NCBI RefSeq assembly: GCF_913777625.1
Contig: NZ_CAJYTI010000020.1
Span: forward strand, 372,001-436,000
Source of the DNA: an uncultured Sphingomonas sp.
GTDB lineage: Bacteria > Pseudomonadota > Alphaproteobacteria > Sphingomonadales > Sphingomonadaceae
Direction of reading: 5' to 3'
Length of the DNA stretch: 64,000 nt
Within the stretch, counting starts at the first letter, position 1. Each line of letters begins with the position of its first letter. A program made the translations under genes and the position numbers. The notes below the pieces were generated by a model. That model was not told where the DNA came from. It searched no databases and saw only the letters and a program-made list of their open reading frames with translations. Below are positions 16,391 to 24,949 of this stretch, one piece after another.

Positions 16391-17878
16391 TCAGTAGCGG
16401 TACAGCCGCACCCGCTGCACCCCGATCGCGTCCGGCGGCAGGCGGACATGGCGGCCCTGATGCGTCTGGTCGCCATTGAGGCGGCGCAGCGGCACGAAGC
16501 GGCCCGCCTCGAACCGCCCCTCCTCGACCGACTCCAGCCCGGCCTTGCCGTCCCCCGAAACCGGCGCGGCCGTTACCGTGATGCCGGTGCCGGCGACCAG
16601 ATAGTCGTCACCGCCCTGCCACAGGAGCATCCCGCCATGCTCGGCCGGGGTCTGCGCGGTACGGGAAGTCCAGGGATCGACGAAGCGCACCGTGAATCGA
16701 TAGCCCCCCAGCGCCACCGTCTGCGGCTGCTCGTCGACCGCGCCGTCGGGCGTCACCGGCGGAGCGAAGCCGGCGATGCGGGCGTTCGCCTGCGCGTCGA
16801 GGATGACCGGCGCCATGCCGCCGAGCAGCGCATAGAGCGCCGTCAGCCGCGCCGCGCCGGGCGCATCGATCGTGTCGATCGAGAAGGGGCTGAAGCCGAT
16901 GCCGTTGAGCCCGCCGAACACCAGCAGCGCATTGGCAGCCGCGCGCGGGTCGCCGGCATTGTTTGCCTCGGGCACGAACAGCGGGTTGCCGGGCAGCGCA
17001 TAGCTGCGCGCGATCTCGCCGAAATTGGGGAAATAGATGTCGGGGGCGAGGAAATCGAGCGACGGCGCGGCGCGCTTCCACGCCGCCAGCAGATGGACCA
17101 GCGGGCCGCCCGCCGGATACTCGCCGGGCTTGCGCCCCGGCCGCCCCTGCGCCCCGTTGACATACATCGGCAGCGGATAGGCACGCTTGCCGGCGGCGGC
17201 CACCGCCTCGGTATAGCGGGCATAGGCCTCGGCGGTGAACGCTTCCTCGCTGCCCCGAAAGCGGGCGAAGGCAGCATCGGCAATAGGGCCGTGCTCGCGT
17301 GCGTCGGGCAGGAAGCCGATCTCGTTCTCCACCTGCACCAGAATCACCGTGTGCCGATCGCCATCGACGGCGCGCAGATGCGCCATCAGTGCGGCAAAGG
17401 CGCGGGCGTCGGCATCGCGCGTCGCCGCCGCGAAGGCGGAGAGGATTTCCTGGTGCGTGCCGTCGGCGGCAAGCGCGCGGGGGAAACGGCGCGCGTCGCG
17501 CTTCACCCAGGCGGGGACATAGGTGGACATGGAATTCTTCCACGCCCCGAACCACAACAGCCCCAGCCGCAGCCCGTGCGCGCGGGCATCCTCGATCAGG
17601 CCGTCGACGCCGGCGAAATCGAACCGGCCCTCCGCCGGCTCGATCAGTTCCCAGCTCACCGGCGCCAGCACGGTGTTGAGGTGCATCGCCTGCAGCCGGG
17701 GCCAGGCCGGCGCCAGCCAGGCGCGCTCCGATGCCGAGGAGTTGCCGAGCTCGCCCCCCAGGATCAGGAAGGGCTTGCCGTCAACGATCAGCTGGCCGTG
17801 GCGCAGGGCCGGTATCTGCGCCGTCGCCGGAGGTGCCGCGAGCAGCGCCAGCAACAGTGCGGTCCAGCGCCATCGCAT
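16391..17878 (-). CDS. Exported GH35-like beta-galactosidase with DUF5597 tail
   Basis: A 495-residue secreted glycoside hydrolase. A signal peptide (LLLALLAAPPATAQ) is followed by a TIM-barrel like GH35/GH42: LNTVLAPVSWELIEPAEGRF near residue 70, then VQVENEIGFL with the probable acid/base glutamate and PLFVPEANN with the probable nucleophile glutamate. The C-terminal 150 residues match DUF5597. Such enzymes usually act on beta-galactosides of plant or algal polymers. The ATG follows the TGA of the enoyl-CoA hydratase gene after one base, an odd functional pairing that may only reflect operon packing. Confidence 0.85.
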   Translation of the reverse strand: MRWRWTALLLALLAAPPATAQIPALRHGQLIVDGKPFLILGGELGNSSASERAWLAPAWPRLQAMHLNTVLAPVSWELIEPAEGRFDFAGVDGLIEDARAHGLRLGLLWFGAWKNSMSTYVPAWVKRDARRFPRALAADGTHQEILSAFAAATRDADARAFAALMAHLRAVDGDRHTVILVQVENEIGFLPDAREHGPIADAAFARFRGSEEAFTAEAYARYTEAVAAAGKRAYPLPMYVNGAQGRPGRKPGEYPAGGPLVHLLAAWKRAAPSLDFLAPDIYFPNFGEIARSYALPGNPLFVPEANNAGDPRAAANALLVFGGLNGIGFSPFSIDTIDAPGAARLTALYALLGGMAPVILDAQANARIAGFAPPVTPDGAVDEQPQTVALGGYRFTVRFVDPWTSRTAQTPAEHGGMLLWQGGDDYLVAGTGITVTAAPVSGDGKAGLESVEEGRFEAGRFVPLRRLNGDQTHQGRHVRLPPDAIGVQRVRLYRY

Positions 17879-17879
17879 T

Positions 17880-18653
17880 TCAGCGGCCCTTGAACTGCGG
17901 TTCGCGCTTGGCGAGGAAGGCGGCGATCGCCTCGCGGCAATCCTCGGTCCTGGCGGCGATGCTCTGGTGATCGGCCTCGATCTCCAGCGTCTCGGCCAGC
18001 GTGCCCGAAAGGGCGGCCCCGACCTGCCGGCGGATCAGGCCCAGCGCCACCGTCGGCATCGCGGCCAGCTTGGCAGCGAGGCCGTGGGCGACCTGCCACA
18101 GCCCGCCATCCTCCACCACCCGCGTCACCAGCCCGGCGGCCAGCGCCTCTTCGGCCGGCATGCGTTCGCCGAGCAGCGCCATTTCGAGCAGCCGCGCGCG
18201 CCCCGCGGCCTTGCCGATCAGCCAGGTCGCGCCCGCATCGGGCACCAGCCCGATATTGGCGAAGGCGAGCAGCAGATAGGCGGACTGGGCCATCACCACG
18301 ATGTCCGCCGCGAGCGCGATCGAGGCCCCCGCCCCCGCCGCCGCGCCGTTCACCGCGCTGACGATGGGAATCGGCAGCTCGGCCATCGTCGCGATCACCG
18401 GGTTATAATGCTGCCGCAGCGCCTCGCCCGAATCGCGCATGCCGACGCTGGCGGTCAGATCCGCCCCCGCGCAGAAGGCACGCCCCTCGCCGGTGAGCAG
18501 CACCGCCCGCGCGCCCTCGTCCGCCGCCTGCCGTAGCGTCGCGGCGAGCAGATCGAGCATTTCGGACGTCAGCGCGTTCAGCCGATCGGGGCGGTTCAGG
18601 CGCACCACCGCGATATCGCCTTCCCTCGCAAGCAGCACCGGCGCGTCGGACAT
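17880..18653 (-). CDS. Enoyl-CoA hydratase/isomerase family protein
   Basis: A 257-residue crotonase-fold enzyme of acyl-CoA metabolism. It has VRLNRPDRLNALTSEM at the start, the oxyanion-hole segment AFCAGADLTAS, and the central helix VNGAAAGAGASIALAADI. The catalytic position after LAFANIGLVPDAGATW carries Asp rather than the usual Glu pair, which fits the PaaG-like isomerase side of the family more than a classical hydratase. The start is the ATG at 18653 with GGGAG eight bases upstream; a TTG at 18659 is less likely. The substrate is not visible. Confidence 0.85.
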   Translation of the reverse strand: MSDAPVLLAREGDIAVVRLNRPDRLNALTSEMLDLLAATLRQAADEGARAVLLTGEGRAFCAGADLTASVGMRDSGEALRQHYNPVIATMAELPIPIVSAVNGAAAGAGASIALAADIVVMAQSAYLLLAFANIGLVPDAGATWLIGKAAGRARLLEMALLGERMPAEEALAAGLVTRVVEDGGLWQVAHGLAAKLAAMPTVALGLIRRQVGAALSGTLAETLEIEADHQSIAARTEDCREAIAAFLAKREPQFKGR

Positions 18654-18710
18654 CCTCAATTCTCCCTTTGGCTGGGGGATGGGATGCCCGCCCGCGCGCG
18701 GCCGCGCAAC

Positions 18711-19934
18711 TCAAAGCTCCTTCAGCACCACCGCCGGATCGGCGAGCCTGGCGGGATCGACCACCATGCGCTCGGCCACCAGCCGCTTGCCCTGCACATA
18801 ATCGCGCATGGCATTGACGCAGTCGAGCGCGATCACCCGCCCCTGCTTGAGGTAGATCACCGAAAAGGCGCGCGCGGCCGGGTCGCCGCGCACCACCGTC
18901 GCGTCATGGCCGATCGACAGCCCCACCGTCTGCAGCTTGAGGTCGTACTGGTTCGACCAGAACCACGGCACCGCATCATAGTGCGCGTCCTGCCCGGTCA
19001 GGATCTTGGCGACGACATTGGCCTGATCATTGGCGTTCTGCACCGATTCCAGCCGGATCTCGGCGCCGTCGGCATAGGCGTTCGCGTGCAGCGCGCAATC
19101 GCCGATCGCATAGATGTCCGCCAGGCTGGTGCGGCACTGCGCATTCACCCGCACGCCGTTGCCGCCCGCAGCGCCCGCCGCCAGCAGCGGCGCGACTTCG
19201 GGCACGATGCCGATGCCGACGATCACCATGTCCGCCGGCAGCATCTCGCCGCCTTCCAGCCGCACGCCGGCGACGCGGCCGTCCCGTTCCTCCAGGCACT
19301 CGACCTTCGCGCCGGTGCGGATCTCGACGCCTTGGGCGCGGTGCTCGGCCTCGTAGAAGCGCGACAGCGGCTCCCCGGCGACGCGGGCGAGCACGCGGTC
19401 CATCGCCTCCAGCACCACCACCTGCTTGTCCGCCTTGATCAGCGCGGCCGCGGCCTCCAGCCCGATATAGCCGCCGCCGATCACCACCACGCGGCGGGTG
19501 GCGGGCAATTCGGCGAGCAGCTGGTCGACGTCGCGCCGGGTGCGGATCGCATGGACGCCGGCGAGGTCGTGCCCGCTGCACGCCAGCCGCCGCGCGCTGC
19601 CACCGCCTGCCCAGACCAGCGCGCCATAGCCGATCGTGGCACCGCCCGCGTCGGTAACCGTCTTCGCCGCCGGATCGACCGCCACCACGCGCCGGCCGCA
19701 CAGCATCGTCACCTGCCGCTCGTCCCAGAAGCCGGACGCGCGAATCAGGATGCGATCGAAGCCCTTTTCGCCCTTCAGATAGTCCTTGGACAGCGGCGGC
19801 CGCTCATAGGGCAGGTCGGGATCTTCCCCGATCACCGCCAGCGTGCCGGCAAACCCGGCCTGGCGCAGCGCGATCGCACATTGCGCGCCGCCATGGCCGC
19901 TGCCGACGATCAGGATATCGTACTTCGTCAACAC
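18711..19934 (-). CDS. FAD-dependent ferredoxin/rubredoxin-type reductase
   Basis: A 407-residue flavoprotein of the ferredoxin-NAD(P)+ reductase group (BphA4/PdR type). It has an FAD-binding motif DILIVGSGHGGAQCAIAL, then YERPPLSKDYLKGE, a second Rossmann motif VVVIGGGYIGLEAAAALI for NAD(P)H, and the FAD-closing motif DIYAIGDCALHAN. It would feed electrons from NAD(P)H to a ferredoxin or rubredoxin serving an oxygenase or P450; no such partner is adjacent. GTG 19934 is chosen because GGGAGAGG lies just upstream; TTG 19931 is the alternative. Confidence 0.88.
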   Translation of the reverse strand: MLTKYDILIVGSGHGGAQCAIALRQAGFAGTLAVIGEDPDLPYERPPLSKDYLKGEKGFDRILIRASGFWDERQVTMLCGRRVVAVDPAAKTVTDAGGATIGYGALVWAGGGSARRLACSGHDLAGVHAIRTRRDVDQLLAELPATRRVVVIGGGYIGLEAAAALIKADKQVVVLEAMDRVLARVAGEPLSRFYEAEHRAQGVEIRTGAKVECLEERDGRVAGVRLEGGEMLPADMVIVGIGIVPEVAPLLAAGAAGGNGVRVNAQCRTSLADIYAIGDCALHANAYADGAEIRLESVQNANDQANVVAKILTGQDAHYDAVPWFWSNQYDLKLQTVGLSIGHDATVVRGDPAARAFSVIYLKQGRVIALDCVNAMRDYVQGKRLVAERMVVDPARLADPAVVLKEL

Positions 19935-20069
19935 ACCCTCTCCCTGCTCGCATTGGATCCAATTGCCAGATGCCATAGCAAGGTCGATCCACGGGGTCAC
20001 GCATCGCCGCCGCCCCTATCGCAGCAACGGGACCCCGCCAATCGGGAGAAGTGCGCCTTGACGGCACGG

Positions 20070-22106
20070 TCAGGGGGCAGCGGCCACCTGCTTGGTGGAA
20101 ACCGGGACGCAATTCACCAAGGCCTGCAGCGCCGCGGCCAGCAGCACGAGCAGCAGTTCGAGGCAGACCAGTCCGGCGACAGGATGCGCCTCCAGCCACG
20201 GGCAGTGCAGCGGATCGAGAAACGCGGGCCGATAGCCGCTCCACCACGCGAGGGCGCCGGCAACGGTTAGGACGACGGACAGCGCCGAGGCGAACCACTG
20301 CGCCGCCTCCAGCCGCACCACGGGCGTCCAATCCTTCTCGATCGTCATGCCCGGATCGTCGCGTCCCCGGTTATCGTTCTGATGCCGGGCCAGGCGCCAG
20401 CCGTACCAGGCGCCGGTCGACCAACGGAGCAGCCCGGCGAGCAGGATCGCACCAGCGACGATGGCGAGAATCGGCCAGACACTGGCATGGAAGGTCGCGA
20501 AGAAATCGCTGCTGCTGGGCTTCGCACCGGGCGTCGGAAAAATCATCTGCTTGCCGAGTCCACCGCCGACGGTAACCAGCGCGACGGCTGCCGCGGCCAA
20601 GGTGGCGGTGAGGATCAACACCGCCAGCGCCGCGGCCAGCTTGCCGAACCAGAGCGGCAGGCGAACGGTGGCGATGTCCAGACCGGGATTCTCGCCGATC
20701 AGCCACTGCGCGACTTGGGTCCGCTGGGTGATGCCAACGCCCTGCTTGTAGGACTGGCTATTCTGGAAATAGTTCAGATGAGCCAGCAGATAGGGCTGCC
20801 AGATCGGCGTGCGATAGGTCGTGCAAGGCGGCACATCGCCTTCGAACGGCCTGGTCTTGAACTTGCTGCTCGTCACACGCTTCGCGCCGCCCTCCTCGAC
20901 CCGCGTGGCGCCGAACCGGTCCAACGTGCCGGCAACGGGACCCTGCGGCGCCTGCAGATTGAGCCAGCGGCAGCTGCCCTCCGGAAACACGCTCGTGCCA
21001 TCCAGGCGCCTGGTGGCGGTGGCGACGATCCGCGGCCAGAGACCGGCGAACTTGTTGAGCGGGCTGCCATAGGTGACGACCCCGCGCAGCCGCGCGAACA
21101 AGGCCTTGCGATCGATCACATCCGCATCGTGCAGCCAGTCCGCGCGCGCCGGCATCATCAGATGTTCCTCGCCCTCCCGGCGCGGGCATTGCGGATCGCG
21201 CTTCAGGTGCGGCGGCAGCGCGTCCCACTGGTCCTTGCCGAGATAGTTGGGCAGCGCATGGCCGATTTCCGTGAGCCCGTTATAGGCGACGACCGAGCCC
21301 AGGCTGTGGCCGAGAACATACCAGCCGTGCAGATCGGTGCGGGCACCCATCCCCACCATCTGCGTGACCATCCGGCGCCGGATTGCCACCCGGCGCGGAA
21401 AGCCGGGATCGCTCAGGGTCGAATCGCCCGGCCGGGCACGCTCCTCATAGGTGCGCACATCGCCGATATACTGGACGAGCAGCGTGGGGGACGGCGCCGA
21501 TTGCGTAAGGCTCGCCGCGACGCGCTTGACCAGCGACAGCGTTACTAGCGTCAACAAGGCGCCCACCCCCGCGATCCACAGCTTGAGCCGCCCGCCCAGT
21601 TCGCTCCAGAATTCACCGGCGACCGATGCCGGCATCGCCGTGAGGTGGGAACCGAACGTCATCGTCCTGCCGTCGGCGGCGGGTTTCGCCACCTGCTTGA
21701 CCTGCGCTGCGTCGAGATCGCGGTAGATCGGCGCCGCCCATTGGCCGAGACCCCAGATCCAGAATTTCAGCACGTCGAACAGGCCGCTGCGGGCACCGAG
21801 ATCGGCCCAATAGACCTCGTGGCAGTGAAATTCATAATGCCGTCTCGCCGCGTCCCCCGCCCCCTCCCGTGGCACGACGTTCACCCGCAGCGTGACGGGC
21901 GCGTCGCCGCTCGCGGTGGGCGTTCCCACCGGCAGCGCCCAATCGGCGGTGCGATCCTCGACCGCGCAGGAAACGAACGACGTATCCGATCCGCGCGCCA
22001 GCAGTTCGGCCAGCTCCGACACGCTGCTCTTCAGATGTTCGAACGGCTTCTGCTCGCCAATGCCATGCACGAACAGCAGCCCGATCTTCTCGGTCGCTTG
22101 CGTCAT
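20070..22106 (-). CDS. Large membrane-anchored alpha/beta hydrolase of unknown function
   Basis: A 678-residue protein that I cannot assign. The N-terminus LLFVHGIGEQKPFEHL is the HGIG-Q opening of a poorly described hydrolase group. A membrane segment lies near 172-196. The nucleophile elbow WYVLGHSLGSVVAYNGL places Ser268, and VTYGSPLNKFAGLWPR follows, as in PGAP1/lipase-like folds. About four more hydrophobic segments occupy the last 190 residues. The catalytic region would be cytoplasmic or at the membrane face. The ATG overlaps the stop of the lipoprotein gene (ATGA), so they form a tight pair. A lipase-like or membrane-remodelling role is speculative. Confidence 0.7.
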   Translation of the reverse strand: MTQATEKIGLLFVHGIGEQKPFEHLKSSVSELAELLARGSDTSFVSCAVEDRTADWALPVGTPTASGDAPVTLRVNVVPREGAGDAARRHYEFHCHEVYWADLGARSGLFDVLKFWIWGLGQWAAPIYRDLDAAQVKQVAKPAADGRTMTFGSHLTAMPASVAGEFWSELGGRLKLWIAGVGALLTLVTLSLVKRVAASLTQSAPSPTLLVQYIGDVRTYEERARPGDSTLSDPGFPRRVAIRRRMVTQMVGMGARTDLHGWYVLGHSLGSVVAYNGLTEIGHALPNYLGKDQWDALPPHLKRDPQCPRREGEEHLMMPARADWLHDADVIDRKALFARLRGVVTYGSPLNKFAGLWPRIVATATRRLDGTSVFPEGSCRWLNLQAPQGPVAGTLDRFGATRVEEGGAKRVTSSKFKTRPFEGDVPPCTTYRTPIWQPYLLAHLNYFQNSQSYKQGVGITQRTQVAQWLIGENPGLDIATVRLPLWFGKLAAALAVLILTATLAAAAVALVTVGGGLGKQMIFPTPGAKPSSSDFFATFHASVWPILAIVAGAILLAGLLRWSTGAWYGWRLARHQNDNRGRDDPGMTIEKDWTPVVRLEAAQWFASALSVVLTVAGALAWWSGYRPAFLDPLHCPWLEAHPVAGLVCLELLLVLLAAALQALVNCVPVSTKQVAAAP

Positions 22107-23497
22107 TGCCCCCCTCCCATGCCGCCCGCAGCGGGTTTCGGTGCGACGCCGGTCGAACAGAGATCCTCTCCCGGCCTGGACTCCTTCTGCGCCACGGTCG
22201 CGAGCACGAGGCACGACCTGGTCAGTTCCGCATCCCAGAGCGTCCACCCCGCGCGAAGGCGCCGAACATCGTATCGCCAGCCGGACGGGTCGCGCTTGGT
22301 GAAACGGCGGTGGACACTCAGGGTTTCGCGCGCGTCGCGGAGATAGGCATCGCCGTAAATGCGTATCTCCTGGACCGTCGCGATGCCCGCGAGCGAATCC
22401 TTCAGGATCGCGTTGAAGGCCCCCTTGATCGGCGTGCTGAACGCCGCGACGATATTGCTCGCGCGATCGAGCGACTGCTGCAGGTCGATCCGCTCGATAT
22501 CGACGCCGATCTGGAACACCCGCAGCAGCCGGGTGGTATAGCCGTACCAGCGCAGCACCGGCTGGAGGTCGTCGATCCCGTCGGAAAGGGTGAGCGTCGA
22601 CGCCTTGTCGATGTCGTGGCCGCCTGCTTGATCGCCGACCGTCAACAGTCCGGTGCCGGCGACCTGGGCGCGCAGTTCGGCGTTCCACACCAGGCTGGCG
22701 CTGCGCAGGGCCTTTTCGGCCTCGGCCACATGCCCCAGCAGCAGTTCCGCCTGGGTCACCTGTTTCTTGCCCGGGTGCGAGACGATCAGTTGCGTGCCGA
22801 ACCGCGTCAGCAGCGTCAGCAGGATATGCGCGCGCAGCAGCCGCCCCTCGATATCGTCGTCGCCATTCTGCGCCCATAGCCCGGGAGCACCGGTTGCCGT
22901 CTTCAGCGCATCCGGTGCGCCCACCGGCGCGATATAGCAGTCAAGGAACCGGTTGAGGCGCCAATCGGGGCGATCGGCCCCACCCTTGGCGAAGTCGCCG
23001 ATGCCGTTTTGCGGATGCTCGGGATAGTCGCGCGGGGCCGGCATCAACACATAGGGAAGATTGCGGCCATGATCCTCCTCACCTCGCGTGTCGTCGAACG
23101 CCGCCGCGCCGGACGTCTCGGCTACCCCCGTGCCGCTGCGACGATCGCCGGGCTGCCAATATTGCAGGCTGGGCATCAGGCCATTGGCGATGATCGTCGA
23201 AGAACGGAGAACGAAATTGGCCGAGGATTCCTCCAGGAGCGTCCGCGCCTCCGGTGTCGGATGCCGCACGTCCCGCGCCGCGAATTTCGGATCCCGGTGC
23301 CGCCGGCGCCAATCCGCCGCGGCGATGCCGCTGAGCGCCTGGTGCGAATAAAATCCGTTATCCAGCAAACATTCGCGGAACGCGTATTTGTTGATTCCCG
23401 GCGGCCCCGTCACGACGCCGCTGCCGATCGTGGTACATCCGCCGAGCAACACGCTCGTCGCGAGCACGGCGGTCGCCGTCGTCCACCGCAGCTTCAT
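22103..23497 (-). CDS. Lipoprotein of unknown function, paired with the hydrolase
   Basis: A 464-residue predicted lipoprotein with the signal TAVLATSVLLGGC, lipidated at Cys21. The mature part is mostly helical and Trp/Arg-rich, with no domain that I recognise. Long helical stretches (ELLLGHVAEAEKALRSASLV) and a segment near residue 330 (ASNIVAAFSTPIKGAFNAIL) suggest membrane contact. The ATG at 23497 is preferred over in-frame positions further upstream, which lack a signal. It overlaps the hydrolase start by four bases. I find no regulator beside it. Confidence 0.65.
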   Translation of the reverse strand: MKLRWTTATAVLATSVLLGGCTTIGSGVVTGPPGINKYAFRECLLDNGFYSHQALSGIAAADWRRRHRDPKFAARDVRHPTPEARTLLEESSANFVLRSSTIIANGLMPSLQYWQPGDRRSGTGVAETSGAAAFDDTRGEEDHGRNLPYVLMPAPRDYPEHPQNGIGDFAKGGADRPDWRLNRFLDCYIAPVGAPDALKTATGAPGLWAQNGDDDIEGRLLRAHILLTLLTRFGTQLIVSHPGKKQVTQAELLLGHVAEAEKALRSASLVWNAELRAQVAGTGLLTVGDQAGGHDIDKASTLTLSDGIDDLQPVLRWYGYTTRLLRVFQIGVDIERIDLQQSLDRASNIVAAFSTPIKGAFNAILKDSLAGIATVQEIRIYGDAYLRDARETLSVHRRFTKRDPSGWRYDVRRLRAGWTLWDAELTRSCLVLATVAQKESRPGEDLCSTGVAPKPAAGGMGGGQ

Positions 23498-23890
23498 CGT
23501 CACACCCCCCGATACGACGCACGCCCCCGGCGTGAACATTGAACAGCTTACAGGAGAATTACGCGAAACACGCGATCGTCCGAATTCAAGGGAATCGGAT
23601 AGTATCGCGTTAATTTCCGCCCATTGTATCTACACGTCAACTACGCATCCCTTACGGATGGGACGTCGCATATCTGGCGACAGCAGCCGCAGCAACATCT
23701 ATGCATTCTGGAATATCTTCTGGTGCGGCACAGCGCCGGACGGCAGGCATCCCGGCCTGCGCTACGCCGCGTCCCCACCCCGCACGTAAGCCATTGCCAG
23801 CGGCGTCGCCCACGGCTATTGCACCGCGCACTGGCAGTCGGCGCAATGTTCGCTGGGCCATGGCGAGACGTTGCGGTAACGCAACGCGGC
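23498..23890. other. Intergenic region before tRNA-Gly, no gene seen
   Basis: About 390 bases of lower GC content between the lipoprotein start and the tRNA. Short open frames on both strands have no ribosome site or recognisable protein. It presumably holds the promoters for the lipoprotein gene and the tRNA. No clear operator or repeat was found. Confidence 0.6.
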
Positions 23891-23964
23891 GCGGGTGTAG
23901 CTCAATGGTAGAGCAGAAGCTTCCCAAGCTTACGACGAGGGTTCGATTCCCTTCACCCGCTCCA
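23891..23964 (+). tRNA. tRNA-Gly, anticodon CCC
   Basis: A cloverleaf is readable. Acceptor GCGGGTG pairs with CACCCGC, with discriminator T and an encoded CCA at 23962-23964. The D loop is in TAGCTCAATGGTAGAGCA. The anticodon loop is TTCCCAA, giving CCC for GGG codons. The T arm is GAGGG-TTCGATT-CCCTT. It is close to E. coli tRNA-Gly(CCC). It is a single copy and stands alone between two minus-strand operons. Confidence 0.95.
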
Positions 23965-24145
23965 ATTCCCGCTGCCGAGAAATTACGGAACGCCTTCTAG
24001 CCTGTAGAAACTATCGCAGCCTGTCCCCGGGCAGTCTTCGCGATGCTCGAAGAGGCGGCGTGCGCCCCGCTCTCCTCCTCGGCCCCGGGCGAACAGGGCG
24101 AGAGGCGCCCTGCTGGCGTGCCGGTGGAGCCCCCCCGCCTCCGCA

Positions 24146-24949
24146 TCACCCGCGGCGATCGCCGCAAGCATCGGCGCTTCGGCGATGCGGCGCGGCACCG
24201 GCCACCGACCCGCTCCCCGCCGCGGCAAGCGCCTCGCCGACCAGGATGAGGGTTGGCTGATCGCCGGGAAAGCCGGCCACGGCGATCGGCAGCAAATCGA
24301 GCCGGGTGTGGAGCAGACGCTCGCCGGCAAGGCTGACGTCGCACGCGAGCAGGACCGGGGTGGTGCCCGCAAGCCCCGCTGCGGCGAGATTGCGGCTGAT
24401 CTCCGCTGCCGCGCTGCGCCCCATGTAGAAGACCGTGGTGCAGTGCGCGTCCGCCAGCGCCGCCCAGTCCAAGTCGAGCGGCGCGGCGCCCCGCTTGTGG
24501 GCCGTGGCGAACTGCACCCGCCGCGCCAGTCCCCGCAGCGACAGCGAGACGCCGGCCGACGCCGCTGCCGCGCTGGCAGCGGTGATGCCGGGGCAGATCC
24601 GCACCGGCACGCCGGCCTCGGCGAGCGCCGAACATTCCTCCATCGAACGGCCGAAGATCGAGGGATCGCCCCCCTTCAGCCGCACTACCCGCTCGCCGGC
24701 CTGTGCGGCAGCGACGAGCAGAGCGTTGATCGCCCCCTGGTCCTTGGAATGCCGGCCGGCGCGCTTGCCCACCGGCACCCGGCGCACGGCGGCAGGGATC
24801 AGCGCGAGCACACCCGCACCGACCAGCGCGTCGTAGAACACGATCGTGGCGGTGCGCAGCAGCCGCTCGGCCTTGCGGGTGAGCAGATCGGGATCGCCCG
24901 GGCCGGCACCGACCAGCCAGACGCTGCCGGCGGGAAATTCGTCAGCCAT
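24146..24949 (-). CDS. cobA: Uroporphyrinogen-III C-methyltransferase (SUMT)
   Basis: A 267-residue SAM-dependent enzyme making precorrin-2, the precursor of siroheme needed by the nitrite reductase upstream. Motifs are VWLVGAGPGDPDLLTRKAER at the N-terminus, then RLKGGDPSIFGRSMEEC, VPVRICPGITAASAAAASAG, and TTVFYMGRSAAAE. It overlaps the nitrate reductase stop by eight bases and ends the nir/nas operon. It lacks CysG dehydrogenase/chelatase domains, so siroheme completion needs a CysG-N-like protein elsewhere. The last 25 residues are basic and unlike the family core. Confidence 0.92.
   Translation of the reverse strand: MADEFPAGSVWLVGAGPGDPDLLTRKAERLLRTATIVFYDALVGAGVLALIPAAVRRVPVGKRAGRHSKDQGAINALLVAAAQAGERVVRLKGGDPSIFGRSMEECSALAEAGVPVRICPGITAASAAAASAGVSLSLRGLARRVQFATAHKRGAAPLDLDWAALADAHCTTVFYMGRSAAAEISRNLAAAGLAGTTPVLLACDVSLAGERLLHTRLDLLPIAVAGFPGDQPTLILVGEALAAAGSGSVAGAAPHRRSADACGDRRG

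Noticed and set aside
23541..23964. tRNA-Gly as an integration site for an island
   Set aside because: No integrase gene and no repeated tRNA 3' end were found in the window.
23965..24145. Frameshifted extension of SUMT beyond its stop
   Set aside because: The end of the 267-residue protein fits family length, and the sequence after the stop adds no motif.
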